The translations under genes were made by a program, and so were the position numbers. DNA of 37,136 nucleotides from JBMOMT01 sp049324835 (GTDB lineage: Bacteria > Chloroflexota > Anaerolineae > CAYNKW01): NCBI GenBank assembly GCA_049324835.1, contig JBMOMT010000073.1, positions 1-37,136 on the forward strand. Reading direction: 5' to 3'. How positions within the stretch are numbered: the first letter of the stretch is position 1; each line of letters opens with the position of its first letter. The notes beneath the pieces are model-generated. The model was given only the letters and a program-made list of their open reading frames with translations. It did not search any database and had not been told where the DNA came from. This document shows positions 14,173 through 23,233 of this stretch, piece after piece.

Positions 14173-17100
14173 GTGCGTGTTGCTCTGCGTGCCATACTCA
14201 TCGTCACGCTGTCTGTAGCCATCACCGGCGCGGCAGCGCTGACAGCCTGCCGGCGCGCCACCCCAACCCCCATGCCGGTGGCCCAGACATTGACGCGCAT
14301 CGCCGCCGTCACAGCGACACACCCCGTGGAGCAGGTAATGACCATCAACGCCACGCCGTCTCCCTCTGCGCCACGGCCCACCGCCACCTTTACCGCCACG
14401 CCCCTGCCCACACTGCCCCCTCAGAGTATCGGTCTGGCCCTGCCTGCCTGGTTGCTGGCGTCGCAAGGTGATTTCTTTGAGCGACTCGACGCCGCGTATC
14501 CGGATCTGTATCTGCTGCCGGTGGACGGCTCGACCGACGCTCGCGCCCTGTTGGAACAGGGTCAGGCCAGGCTGGCCATTCTCACCGATGCCGGCCAACA
14601 AGACAGCCAGCTTTTGCGCCAGTCGCCGTTTGTACTGGCGAGCCACCTGGGCGCGCCGCCGCTGGCCCTCTCGCTGGCCCAGATCCAGGCCCTCTTTGCC
14701 GGTCAGGCCCAACCGGCGCGCCGCGTCGTCGTCTTGGGTGATGGCGCCATCGAGCGCGATCTGCTGGGGCTGGATGCCCTGCGCTCCGATGCCACGACCG
14801 CCGCCGACTGGCCTGCCGTCCGCGAGGCTCTTCTGGTCGACCCGCAAGCTGTGGCCCTGCTGCCGTGGGAATACGTCACCCCCCAACTGCGGCTGCACCC
14901 GGTGGACGGCCTCACCTTTGGCCCTGGCGCGTTGGAGGCGGGTTATCCGCTGGTGCAGCGTTGGCGGCTCAGCGGTGACGGCGCCGGCCAGCCCGACCTG
15001 TGGCAGGCGTTGGCCGAGGGCCTGCACGCCGATTTCCAGCCGCCGGTCTCACTCATCGCCGTGGGCGACATCATGCTGGCCCGCAACGTGGCCACTGCCA
15101 TCGCACAAAACGGCGCGGATCACCCATTTGCTGCAACAGCGACCTGGCTCCGCGCCGCCGATCTGGCCTTTGGCAACCTGGAAACACCCCTGGCCAACAC
15201 CGGCCAGCTCGCCACGTCGGGCATTGCCTTCCTGGGTGAACCATCGGCCGCCGATGGCCTGCTCAACGCCGGTTTCGACATCCTGGCCCTGGCCAACAAC
15301 CACATCGGCGATTACGGCGCTGAGGCGCTGGCCCAGACGATTCAAAACCTCACCCAAAGAGGCATCGTCGCCGTTGGAGCCGGGGCCGACGCAACAGCCG
15401 CCCGCGCTGCCCAGATCGTCGAGGTGCGCGGGTTAAAAATCGCCTTCCTGGCGCGCAGCGGCATCCCCTACGGCGCGCCTGCGGCCACTGCCGACACACC
15501 TGGCGCAGCCTGGCTCGACGCCGAGCAAACACTGGCCGACGTGCGCGCCGCCGCCCGGCAGGCCGATGTGGTCGTGTTGTCGCTCCACTGGGGCAGCGAA
15601 TACACCTATGCCGTGACCGACGAGCAGCGCGCTTTTGTGCAACAGGCCAGCGCCGCCGGCGCCGATCTCATCCTGGGCCACCACTCCCACAACGCCCAGG
15701 CCCTGGACCTGGGCCACAACCGGCTGGCGGCCTACTCGCTGGGCAACTTTATCTTTGACCAGACCTGGTCGGTCGAATCGAGCCAGGGATTGGCCCTGCG
15801 CCTGCTGCTGGATGCCGGCGGCGTGCGGGCCGTGGAACCGTTGGCCGTCCACGTCGTCGAGGGGCAGGCCCGCCTGCTGCCCTGGGACGAGGGCAAATCG
15901 CTCCTGGCCGAGGTGCTGGCGCTGACCAGCGGCCTGCCAGCCGGCGAGCCAGAGCCGTCGCCCGATGCGCCCTGGACGCTCGACGCCGGCGGGCGCGTGA
16001 CCGGCCTGGCCGCCGCCGATCTGGACGGCGACGGCCACCCTGAACTCGTCGCCGCCACCGGCAGCCTGGAGCAGCCCGGAACGGTCCACGCGCTGCGCGG
16101 CGGCCAACACGTGTGGCAGTTCAAAGCCCCGGCCCGGATCAATACCGTCCGCGCCGCCGACCTGGATGGCGATGGCCGCGACGAACTGCTGCTGGCGACG
16201 GGCGCGCTGGACCAGCCGAGTTGGGTCATCGCCCTGGACGAGAGCGGTCGCCAGCTCTGGCGTTACACCGTCGAGGCCAGGGTACAAGACGTGGCCGCCG
16301 CCGACCTGGACGGTGACGGCCGTCGCAACCAGGTGCTGGCCGCCGAGTGGGGCTCCTTTGACGATACCATCTATGCCCTCGACGCCGACGGCGCACTGCG
16401 CTGGGTCTACGAGACCAGCGGCACACCCAATCGTCTGCTGCCCATCGATCTGGACGGCGACGGTGCGACCGAGATCGTCATCGGCGGCGACGCGCTCTAT
16501 GCCCTGGATCGGGCCGGCGGGCTGCGCTGGAAACAGAAACAGGCCGGCAGCGCCTACATCATCGACCTGACAGCCGCCGAACTGGACGGCGACGGGCGGC
16601 CCGAGCTGATCGCCGGGGTGCGCTACCCGGCGGCGGCGCTCGCCGTCTACGACGCCGGCGGCGGCCTGCGCTGGTCGCAGACGTTATCCACCTCGGTCAC
16701 GACCGTCGCCGCCGCCGACTTGAACGGCGACGGGCGGTCCGAGATTCTGGCCGGGACGGTCGATGGCGCCGTGGTGGCCGTGGACGGTGCAGGCTCTGGC
16801 GTCTGGCAAGTTCAGGCGCCCGGCGCGATCAACGCGCTGGCCGCCGTCGATCTGAACGGCGACGGCGCGGTCGAGGTGGTGGCAGCGGCCGGTGATGACC
16901 TGACGCCCGGCGGCGTGGCCATCCTGGCCGCCGATGGCACGCCGATCCTGTGGCGCGCCGACCCGGCGGCCGTCACGGCGCTGCACATCGCGCCCGCTGC
17001 CGACGGCTGGTCGGAAATCGTGGCCGGCTCTGGCAGCGGCTGGGTCTACCCGGTGGAGTGGCGCGGCGCGCTGGAGACGATGGCCCACCCCACCCCACTG

Positions 17101-18477
17101 CCCACGGCCACCCGCCCGCCGCTCCCCACGCCCACACCGACATCGGGGGTGGTCATACCATCGGGCGTTTTCCGACCCACCCGGGCCAGCTATCGCATCG
17201 AGGTGAATCTGGACTATTGGGAGCACATACTGCAGGCCCAGGAGCAGCTCACTTTTACCAACACCCTGGGCATCACCCTGCCCAACCTGCTGCTGGCCGT
17301 GCCAGCCAACCGCTCGGCAGGGACTTTTGCTCTGGCATCGCTGACGGTGGATGGCGCGCCGGTCGGTTACGAGCTCCAGGATACGTCGCTGTGGGTCACT
17401 CTGCCGGCAGCACTCTCGCCGGGCGGGGCCGTGACGCTAGAGATGACCTTTTCCATCAGGCCGCCCACCATGCGCGTGGGCTCTATTTTCGGCGGCGGCA
17501 GCGTGGGTTATTCAGAGAATGCCTTTAACGCCGGCAACTGGCATCCCATCCTGGCCCCCTATCGCGCCGACCGGGGCTGGCTGGAGACGCCCTGGCACGC
17601 GGTGGGCGATCCCTACGTGAGCGACATGGGCGATTACGTGGTGACCGTGCGCACTGCCCCGGAGGTGACGGTGGTGGGGCCGGGCGTTATGGAGGGTTGG
17701 CCGGACGAAGGTCGCTGGCGTTTTACCATGCCTGCGGCCCGAACCTTTGCTTTTGCCGCCAGCCATCGTTACCAGTCGGCAGTTGAAACGGCTCACGGCG
17801 TGACGGTGGCCTCTTTTTATTACCCGGAGCACCAGGTCACCGGCCAGTTGGCGTTGGCCAACGCAGCAGCGGCGGTGCGGCTCTTTGACGATCTGTTTGG
17901 CCCCTATCCTTACACCGACCTGCGCATCGCTGAGACCGATTTTTCCGGCGGGCAAGAGTTCTCTGGCTTTATGCTGTTCGGTTCGGGCGCCCACCAGGAT
18001 TACCTGGACGCCGGCGGCGGGCCGCGCACCATTCTTTTTACGCTCATCCCGCACGAGACGGCGCACCAATGGTGGTATGGCGTGGTGGGCAACGATCAGG
18101 CCCGCCAGCCGTGGCTCGACGAGGCCCTGGCCAAATACAGCGAGCAGCTTTTCTACGAGCGTCTCTACCCCGAACACGCCGACTGGCGTTGGGCCTGGAT
18201 GGGCATGGCCGGTCGCCAGCCCGCCTCACTCGAAGTGACCATCTATGACTATGTCAACGAGCATACTTATAAAGACCGCACCTATCTGACCGGCGCACTC
18301 TTTTTGGCCCAGCTCCGCCAGGCCCTGGGCGACGACGCCTTTTTCGCTTTCATCCAGGCCCACCTGCGCCAGGGGGCCAATCGTATCGTCACCACCGACG
18401 AGTTTCTGGCGCTGCTGGCGCAATACGCCGACAGCGCCGCCATCGAGCCTATCGTCAGCGTTTATTTCGGCCCATAA
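14173..18477 (+). CDS. Secreted lipoprotein fusing CapA-type, VCBS-repeat and M1 peptidase domains
   Basis: A 1434-residue protein starting at GTG 14173, with AGGAGG six bases upstream. Its signal ends in a lipobox (ALTAC). Residues ~80-285 resemble a periplasmic phosphate-binding-like domain. Residues ~288-575 are a CapA/PGA_cap metallophosphatase-like domain (VGDIML, GNLETPL, LALANNH, SLHWGSEY, LGHHSHNAQ). Residues ~606-920 hold at least seven VCBS/FG-GAP-like repeats (AAADLDGDG-x-x-E-L), which bind calcium in a beta-propeller. A Pro/Thr linker (~970-995) leads to an M1 aminopeptidase domain (~1000-1434) with H1294-E-T-A-H1298 and E1317, the full HEXXH-x18-E zinc site, plus a likely catalytic Tyr in RTYLTGALF. 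Each domain alone is familiar; the combination is unusual. It probably acts outside the cell on peptides or poly-glutamate-type polymers. No frameshift is seen, so the fusion looks real. Confidence 0.9.
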   Translation: MRVALRAILIVTLSVAITGAAALTACRRATPTPMPVAQTLTRIAAVTATHPVEQVMTINATPSPSAPRPTATFTATPLPTLPPQSIGLALPAWLLASQGDFFERLDAAYPDLYLLPVDGSTDARALLEQGQARLAILTDAGQQDSQLLRQSPFVLASHLGAPPLALSLAQIQALFAGQAQPARRVVVLGDGAIERDLLGLDALRSDATTAADWPAVREALLVDPQAVALLPWEYVTPQLRLHPVDGLTFGPGALEAGYPLVQRWRLSGDGAGQPDLWQALAEGLHADFQPPVSLIAVGDIMLARNVATAIAQNGADHPFAATATWLRAADLAFGNLETPLANTGQLATSGIAFLGEPSAADGLLNAGFDILALANNHIGDYGAEALAQTIQNLTQRGIVAVGAGADATAARAAQIVEVRGLKIAFLARSGIPYGAPAATADTPGAAWLDAEQTLADVRAAARQADVVVLSLHWGSEYTYAVTDEQRAFVQQASAAGADLILGHHSHNAQALDLGHNRLAAYSLGNFIFDQTWSVESSQGLALRLLLDAGGVRAVEPLAVHVVEGQARLLPWDEGKSLLAEVLALTSGLPAGEPEPSPDAPWTLDAGGRVTGLAAADLDGDGHPELVAATGSLEQPGTVHALRGGQHVWQFKAPARINTVRAADLDGDGRDELLLATGALDQPSWVIALDESGRQLWRYTVEARVQDVAAADLDGDGRRNQVLAAEWGSFDDTIYALDADGALRWVYETSGTPNRLLPIDLDGDGATEIVIGGDALYALDRAGGLRWKQKQAGSAYIIDLTAAELDGDGRPELIAGVRYPAAALAVYDAGGGLRWSQTLSTSVTTVAAADLNGDGRSEILAGTVDGAVVAVDGAGSGVWQVQAPGAINALAAVDLNGDGAVEVVAAAGDDLTPGGVAILAADGTPILWRADPAAVTALHIAPAADGWSEIVAGSGSGWVYPVEWRGALETMAHPTPLPTATRPPLPTPTPTSGVVIPSGVFRPTRASYRIEVNLDYWEHILQAQEQLTFTNTLGITLPNLLLAVPANRSAGTFALASLTVDGAPVGYELQDTSLWVTLPAALSPGGAVTLEMTFSIRPPTMRVGSIFGGGSVGYSENAFNAGNWHPILAPYRADRGWLETPWHAVGDPYVSDMGDYVVTVRTAPEVTVVGPGVMEGWPDEGRWRFTMPAARTFAFAASHRYQSAVETAHGVTVASFYYPEHQVTGQLALANAAAAVRLFDDLFGPYPYTDLRIAETDFSGGQEFSGFMLFGSGAHQDYLDAGGGPRTILFTLIPHETAHQWWYGVVGNDQARQPWLDEALAKYSEQLFYERLYPEHADWRWAWMGMAGRQPASLEVTIYDYVNEHTYKDRTYLTGALFLAQLRQALGDDAFFAFIQAHLRQGANRIVTTDEFLALLAQYADSAAIEPIVSVYFGP

Positions 18478-18513
18478 CCTTCACCCCAATCGACGAACCG
18501 AAAGGAGGTTGCC

Positions 18514-19695
18514 ATGAGTACAGAAGGACTGACCATCAAGGACGTTCGGGCGCAGATGCCCAATTATCAGGCTTATCGGCATTGGCGACGAAGTGGCGAG
18601 GTCACCGGCATCGCCATCCACCATTCAGCCACTGCCGACCGGCAAACCGGTGCGCCCATCGGCGATGCTTTCACGTTTTTCAACTATCACGTCAACTCGC
18701 GGGGCTGGACCCACGGCGGCTACAATTACGTGCTGCTGCCCGATGGCACGCTGCAATATGCCCTGGATGAACAGATCTCGGGCTACCACGCCGGTTTCAA
18801 AGACCCCAACGACGAACACAACCTGGAGAAGGGCCAGTACTGGAACAATCATTACCTGGCCATATGCCTGGTGGGCTATTTTGAGAGTGGCCGCACCTGG
18901 CGCGATGCACAGGGCAACGTGCGGGCCATTCCCGATAGCCACACCCTGCCCACGTCGGCCCAGATGGATACGCTCAAAAAGTTCGTGCTGCACCTGATGG
19001 AAGCTTATCACGTGCCTGCGGAGAACGTGCGCGGCCACCGCGAGCTGACCGGCTCCAACACACGCTGTCCCGGCCTCAATTTTGATCTGGACGCCCTTCG
19101 CGCCTCGCTGCGGGCCGCCATCACCGCCAAACCACAGCCGGCCGCCGGCCCAGACGTGACGCCCGGCGAGCATGTGCTGCTGTTTTGGAGTCGTCCTGAC
19201 GGCAGTTGGGCACAAACCGATTTTGCCAGCGCTGCCGCTTATATTGCCCGCTTTCAGCCCGATATTTCCTTCGCCGTGGATCAGGTTCCTGGCCGCTGGA
19301 AATACGCCACGGTCGTCGGCGGACCGGCAGGCATCAGCGACACCCAGATGCAGGCGCTGGCCGCCGCCGGCGTGCGCGTGGAGCGCGTGGGCGGCGCCAC
19401 CGCCCAGGAGACCAAGGCCAGGCTGGATCAACTGGTGGCCAAAGGCCAGCGATTTTTCACCCTGCAGATCGGTGAATCGACGGCGACCGCGCCGCCCATC
19501 GCCGTGCAGCCACAGCCCCAGCCGGAGCAGCCGGTGGGGCGTTTTTACACCGTTCAGGCCGGCGACACGCTGGGCAGCATCGCCAAAAAATTCTACGGCG
19601 ACGGTCAAAAGTGGCCGACCATCGCCGCCGCCAACAAAGATGTCCTGCCAGACCCAAACAAATTACGCATCGGGTTAAAGCTCCGCATCCCATAA
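18514..19695 (+). CDS. N-acetylmuramoyl-L-alanine amidase (Amidase_2/PGRP) with C-terminal LysM
   Basis: A 393-residue protein starting at ATG 18514 behind an ideal AAAGGAGG. The amidase_2 domain (residues ~28-200) carries the zinc ligands H36 (AIHHSAT), H175 (VRGHREL) and C185 (NTRCPGL), with Y71 in GGYNYVLLPDG. It cuts the bond between muramic acid and the peptide stem of cell wall. A ~100-residue middle segment of unknown family follows (LLFWSRPDGSWAQTDFASAA). The C-terminus is a clear LysM peptidoglycan-binding module (FYTVQAGDTLGSIAKKFYGD). There is no signal peptide, so either export needs another route, or it acts on lysis like a phage endolysin, or a longer start has been missed. It lies 36 bp after the peptidase fusion and ends at a strong hairpin. 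Confidence 0.9.
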   Translation: MSTEGLTIKDVRAQMPNYQAYRHWRRSGEVTGIAIHHSATADRQTGAPIGDAFTFFNYHVNSRGWTHGGYNYVLLPDGTLQYALDEQISGYHAGFKDPNDEHNLEKGQYWNNHYLAICLVGYFESGRTWRDAQGNVRAIPDSHTLPTSAQMDTLKKFVLHLMEAYHVPAENVRGHRELTGSNTRCPGLNFDLDALRASLRAAITAKPQPAAGPDVTPGEHVLLFWSRPDGSWAQTDFASAAAYIARFQPDISFAVDQVPGRWKYATVVGGPAGISDTQMQALAAAGVRVERVGGATAQETKARLDQLVAKGQRFFTLQIGESTATAPPIAVQPQPQPEQPVGRFYTVQAGDTLGSIAKKFYGDGQKWPTIAAANKDVLPDPNKLRIGLKLRIP

Positions 19696-19700
19696 GCAAA

Positions 19701-19729
19701 GCAGGGGCGAGTCGCTGACTCGCCCCTGC
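19701..19729. terminator. Hairpin between convergent genes
   Basis: A perfect 13-bp stem, GCAGGGGCGAGTC (19701-19713) with GACTCGCCCCTGC (19717-19729), has a 3-base loop (or 12 bp with a 5-base loop). There is no T-run on either side, so it may be a palindromic repeat that also serves as a two-way terminator for the amidase and DUF1177 genes. Confidence 0.6.
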
Positions 19730-19750
19730 CCTATTCTCCCTCTGGCCCGT

Positions 19751-20686
19751 TCATCTGTCCCGGCCCAACGTCTGAAGGTGCGTCATCGGCCCGTAGAGTG
19801 ATACCAACCGCTCGAACTCGTCCGCATCGTAAAAGACGCTCTCCCCCCGCCCGTAAGCCTTGGCCACCTCGATGCAGAAACGAACCGCCATCTCGATATC
19901 TACCACCTGGCTCGCTCCGGAGGCACAGCCCGGCACCGCCGTCTCTGCCGTCAGGGCCACGCCCACCACCGGCGCGGCGGTGGCTGTGGCCGGCTGTATG
20001 ATGCTGTTGAGATGGTCGATGCCGTTGCCATAGGGCGTGATATCCTGGGTGGTGATGGGCAGCACGACAGGCGGCCTGCCCGTGACCACCGACATCAGGC
20101 GCAACAGATCGGCGCTCACTTGGAGGATATAGCCCTCCTTCACGGTGGGTGAGATGGCAAACCCGCGCCGGTTGATCACCCGGTTGCCCCGCGTGGTATC
20201 CACCGACAGGATCGCGTCCATCTCGGGGTAGACCTGGCGCCGGTTCATGGTGGCCGTCTCCACCGGGCTGCCCATGAACGGCACCGGATCGTGCGGGATG
20301 ACCGGCGCGTGGGGGCAGATGTGCGTGGTCACGATGACATCTCCCGGCAGCCGGTCGCCGGCCCGCGCCATGTCGGCCAGTTTGAGAGCGCAGGCCAGCG
20401 CCGCGATCGCTCCGTCGGCGTCCGATACCAGACCGATGGCCGCTGGCCTGGCGCCCACCCCGCCGAGCTGGCCAATGATGCCCAACGTGGGCGCCGCCCC
20501 TGCCGATCTCTTGCCGGCTGCGCCAGGCACAAAAGCCGCCACAAAATCGGTGCGGCCCTTCTGGCCTTCCACCGCCGTCACCTCGACGCTCAGCCCTCGC
20601 CCGCGCAACAGGCCGGCCACAGCCTCACCGTCGACAGTGGCGCTATCCAGCCACTCGTAGGCCTCGATCGTCTGTTTAAAAGCCAT
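19751..20686 (-). CDS. DUF1177 family protein
   Basis: A 311-residue protein recognised as DUF1177 from its conserved stretches: TLGIIGQLGGVGARPAAIGL, DVIVTTHICPHAPVIPHDPV, SVDTTRGNRVINRRGFAISP and LPITTQDITPYGNGIDHLNS. The conserved His, Cys and Asp residues in THICPHAP and DTTRGN would suit a metal site, but no function is established for the family as far as I know. There is no signal peptide or membrane helix. It starts at ATG 20686 only 12 bp after the helical protein's stop, with no Shine-Dalgarno sequence visible, so translational coupling is likely. It is the last gene of the minus-strand run. Confidence 0.85.
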   Translation of the reverse strand: MAFKQTIEAYEWLDSATVDGEAVAGLLRGRGLSVEVTAVEGQKGRTDFVAAFVPGAAGKRSAGAAPTLGIIGQLGGVGARPAAIGLVSDADGAIAALACALKLADMARAGDRLPGDVIVTTHICPHAPVIPHDPVPFMGSPVETATMNRRQVYPEMDAILSVDTTRGNRVINRRGFAISPTVKEGYILQVSADLLRLMSVVTGRPPVVLPITTQDITPYGNGIDHLNSIIQPATATAAPVVGVALTAETAVPGCASGASQVVDIEMAVRFCIEVAKAYGRGESVFYDADEFERLVSLYGPMTHLQTLGRDR

Positions 20687-20698
20687 CGGGCAAAACCG

Positions 20699-21115
20699 TT
20701 ATTCGGCCTCAGATTCTTCCGGGGCGCCTTCAGCCGCCACAGGCTCTGCCTCGGCATCCGTTTTCTGCAGACGGCCGATCATCTTTTGTAACTCGGTGTT
20801 GAGTTGATTGAGCGCCGAGAGCAGCATGGGACGCGCCTCTTGCCAGGTGCGCTCGCCGGCCAGTCGCGCCGACGCGGCGGCCTTTTCTGCCGTCTCTTTG
20901 GCCTTCTGGGCTTCAGGCGAAGCGCTGAAATCCTCGATGGCTGCACCCACGCGGTCGATCATGGCCTCCACACCACTCTGCATCTCTTCTACGCGCTGGC
21001 GGTTCTTCTCGTTCTGCCAGGCGGTGCGGAACGCCTCGGCCAGACTCTCACCCAGCGTCTGGAACTGCTTACCTACTTCGCGCCAGGCCTCTTCGGTGGT
21101 TTTTTCTTCGGTCAC
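20699..21115 (-). CDS. Small helical, charged protein of unknown function
   Basis: A 138-residue protein, nearly all predicted helix, with no membrane segment. It has amphipathic runs of Ala, Glu, Lys and Gln (FQTLGESLAEAFRTAW; AIEDFSASPEAQKAKETAEK) and an acidic disordered tail (DAEAEPVAAEGAPEESEAE). GTG 21115 was chosen because AAAGGAG lies 8 bases upstream, whereas the GTG at 21124 would sit on the ribosome-binding site itself. It resembles the generic coiled-coil or apolipoprotein-like proteins found in many bacteria, which cannot be assigned by motif. It lies between the MFS protein and DUF1177, probably in one transcript. Confidence 0.75.
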   Translation of the reverse strand: MTEEKTTEEAWREVGKQFQTLGESLAEAFRTAWQNEKNRQRVEEMQSGVEAMIDRVGAAIEDFSASPEAQKAKETAEKAAASARLAGERTWQEARPMLLSALNQLNTELQKMIGRLQKTDAEAEPVAAEGAPEESEAE

Positions 21116-21210
21116 GGTATGCACTCCTTTCGTCGGAAATATCGGTTCTTTGCCTCAAGTACTTTACGCAAAAACCGCCCTTCCGTTTCCGATCCGCCAG
21201 GCCGGGCGCG

Positions 21211-23190
21211 TCAATCGGCGCCCAGCAAGGCGGCGTCTTCCTGCTGCGCCACGCGCCGCCCTTCCTCCACGTTCACCCGCGTCAACAACAAAACCCCCAC
21301 GATAAACAGCACGATCAGGCTCAGCACCGCCGGGCGGCTGCTGTCAAAGGCAGCGGCGGCGGCAGCAAACAGCAGCGGTCCGATGATGGCCGAGAATTTT
21401 TCCATCACACCATAGAGACCAAAAAACTCGCCGCTCTTGGCCGCCGGTGACATGCTGGCGTAGAGGCTGCGGCTCAATGCCTGGCTGCCGCCCTGCACCA
21501 TGGCCACCATCCAGGCCAGGAACCAGAATTCGATGACCGAATCGAGGAAAAAGCCCCACACGGCGATGGCGGCGTAAACCACCAGCGCCAGAATGATGCT
21601 GCGGCGCGTGTCCAGCCGCTCCGCCAGCCCGGAAAAGAGCGGGCGGCCCAGCAGCCAGGCAAAGGCGGCGCCGATCAGTTCCAGCGCCACGATGGCGCCG
21701 AGGATCAGGCCCAGGTTGCTCTGCCGGATGGGAGGTAACACTTGCAGGTAGGCCAGACTCGTGGCCGCGCCGCTGCTACGTGGATCGGCGCGCCCAGTGT
21801 TGATCAGGCTCAGCAGGTGCTCGCCCGCCTCCTGCGCCAGCAGCGTACGCCGCACGCCATAGCGCAGCGTGGCATTGTAGGCGTCGATCTCGATCGGCTC
21901 ACCGCTGTTGGGATCGATGTGCGGCTGGCCGTCCATCTCGACCGCCCAGATGCCGCCGTCTGGCCCGATGCGATAGCTGACCTCCAGCTCTTGGCCGTTG
22001 AAACGCAAATCCACGCGCCCACCCGGCTCTTTGGTGGTCAGGTAACGCACATCCTGATCGCCGCCCAACTCTTCGGCCGAGACGACCTGCGCCTGCCAGT
22101 CGCCAGAATACCTCAACGCGGCAGCAGCGGTGGTATACAGTCCTTCACCCACAGCGGTAGCCGTATCGCGGTAGGCCGGCAGCGGCGCGCCCGAGATCTC
22201 ACCAGGCAGCACCCTGGCTCCCAAAATGCCCACCAGCGGCAGCATGATCAGGTTGAACAGGATAAAGGCCAAAAACAGGGGGCGGCGCTTTTCCGCCCGG
22301 CTGGGCAATCGACCAAAGATGAGGCTAAAGGGGATGCCCACAAACTGCACCAGCAACAGGGCCAGGATCAACTCCACACTGCCAAAACCCAGCTCAGCGC
22401 CATAGATGGCCGCCACACCGATGATGGTGCCGATGCCGTCGTTGTAAATGAGGAAAGCGATGAGGTATTTGAACAATTCGCCGTAGCGCCGGATGTCGCG
22501 CAGGGTATCTTGCAGCCGTCTGAAACTGACCGTCACGACGTTCTCTCCCGCAGCCAGCGAGGCCGTCGCGGCCGGCGGTTCGGGCACGCGCCGCAAGATC
22601 GGGATGGAAAACACGGCCCACCAGACGGCCACGCTGAGAAACGACAGGCGCGGCCCCCAGGTGCTGTCGGGAAACAGCACCGTAATCATGACCGCATTGA
22701 TCGCCAGCAGCAAGCCGCCGCCCAGATAGCCCATAGCGTAGCCCCGCGTCGAAACGCGATCCTGATCCTCTTCTTTGGCCACGTGGGGCAGCAGGGCATC
22801 GTAAAAGACATTGGCTCCCGTAAAGCCGATGCGCCCCACCACGAAAAGCATCGAGGCCAGCAACCAGTCGCCGGTATCCACCAGCACCAGCAGCCCCGTG
22901 CCCACCACGCCGGCGCCGGCAAAGAAGGTCAGAAGTCGTTTTTTGCCGCGCATGACGTCGGAAATGGTGCCCAGGATGGGCGACAGCACGGCCACGATCA
23001 GGAGCGAAACGCTCAGTCCTACGCTCCAGTAAGCAGTGGCCGTGGCCTCGCTGGGCAATGTGGCGCCGGCCACCTGGCTATAGTAAATCGGCAGTACGGC
23101 GGCCAGAATGGTGGTGGCAAAGGCCGAATTGGCCCAATCGTACATACACCAGGCGTTGATAACTCGGCGGTAGGTTTTTTCCCCCTCCAC
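21211..23190 (-). CDS. Atg22/UMF1-type MFS transporter with a large internal insertion
   Basis: A 659-residue membrane protein. The N-terminus (RRVINAWCMYDWANSAFATT) and the first helices match the Atg22-like (vacuolar effluxer/UMF1) branch of the major facilitator superfamily, with an MFS loop motif at ILGTISDVMRGKKR. About twelve helices are visible. The usual length is ~420-450 residues. The excess comes from residues ~325-490, a hydrophilic, beta-rich insertion between helices (YRDTATAVGEGLYTTAAAAL; GGRVDLRFNGQELEVSYRIG; HIDPNSGEPIEIDAYNATLR), probably facing outside. The transported substrate is unknown; relatives are linked to amino-acid efflux. The start is GTG 23190, 9 bases after AAAGGAG. 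It follows the MBL-fold gene by 43 bp. Confidence 0.87.
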   Translation of the reverse strand: MEGEKTYRRVINAWCMYDWANSAFATTILAAVLPIYYSQVAGATLPSEATATAYWSVGLSVSLLIVAVLSPILGTISDVMRGKKRLLTFFAGAGVVGTGLLVLVDTGDWLLASMLFVVGRIGFTGANVFYDALLPHVAKEEDQDRVSTRGYAMGYLGGGLLLAINAVMITVLFPDSTWGPRLSFLSVAVWWAVFSIPILRRVPEPPAATASLAAGENVVTVSFRRLQDTLRDIRRYGELFKYLIAFLIYNDGIGTIIGVAAIYGAELGFGSVELILALLLVQFVGIPFSLIFGRLPSRAEKRRPLFLAFILFNLIMLPLVGILGARVLPGEISGAPLPAYRDTATAVGEGLYTTAAAALRYSGDWQAQVVSAEELGGDQDVRYLTTKEPGGRVDLRFNGQELEVSYRIGPDGGIWAVEMDGQPHIDPNSGEPIEIDAYNATLRYGVRRTLLAQEAGEHLLSLINTGRADPRSSGAATSLAYLQVLPPIRQSNLGLILGAIVALELIGAAFAWLLGRPLFSGLAERLDTRRSIILALVVYAAIAVWGFFLDSVIEFWFLAWMVAMVQGGSQALSRSLYASMSPAAKSGEFFGLYGVMEKFSAIIGPLLFAAAAAAFDSSRPAVLSLIVLFIVGVLLLTRVNVEEGRRVAQQEDAALLGAD

Positions 23191-23233
23191 GTTTTGATCT
23201 CCTTTCTCCCCCTGTGGCCGTGCGCCGCGCGGC

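Noticed and set aside
15433..16287. 284-codon minus-strand open frame
   Set aside because: It is antisense to the CapA/VCBS gene; the repeated DLDGDG codons generate open antisense frames.
16000..16930. DNA tandem repeat in the CapA/VCBS gene
   Set aside because: The recurring GACCTGGACGGCGAC-like segments are explained by the protein's calcium-binding VCBS repeats and diverge at the DNA level.
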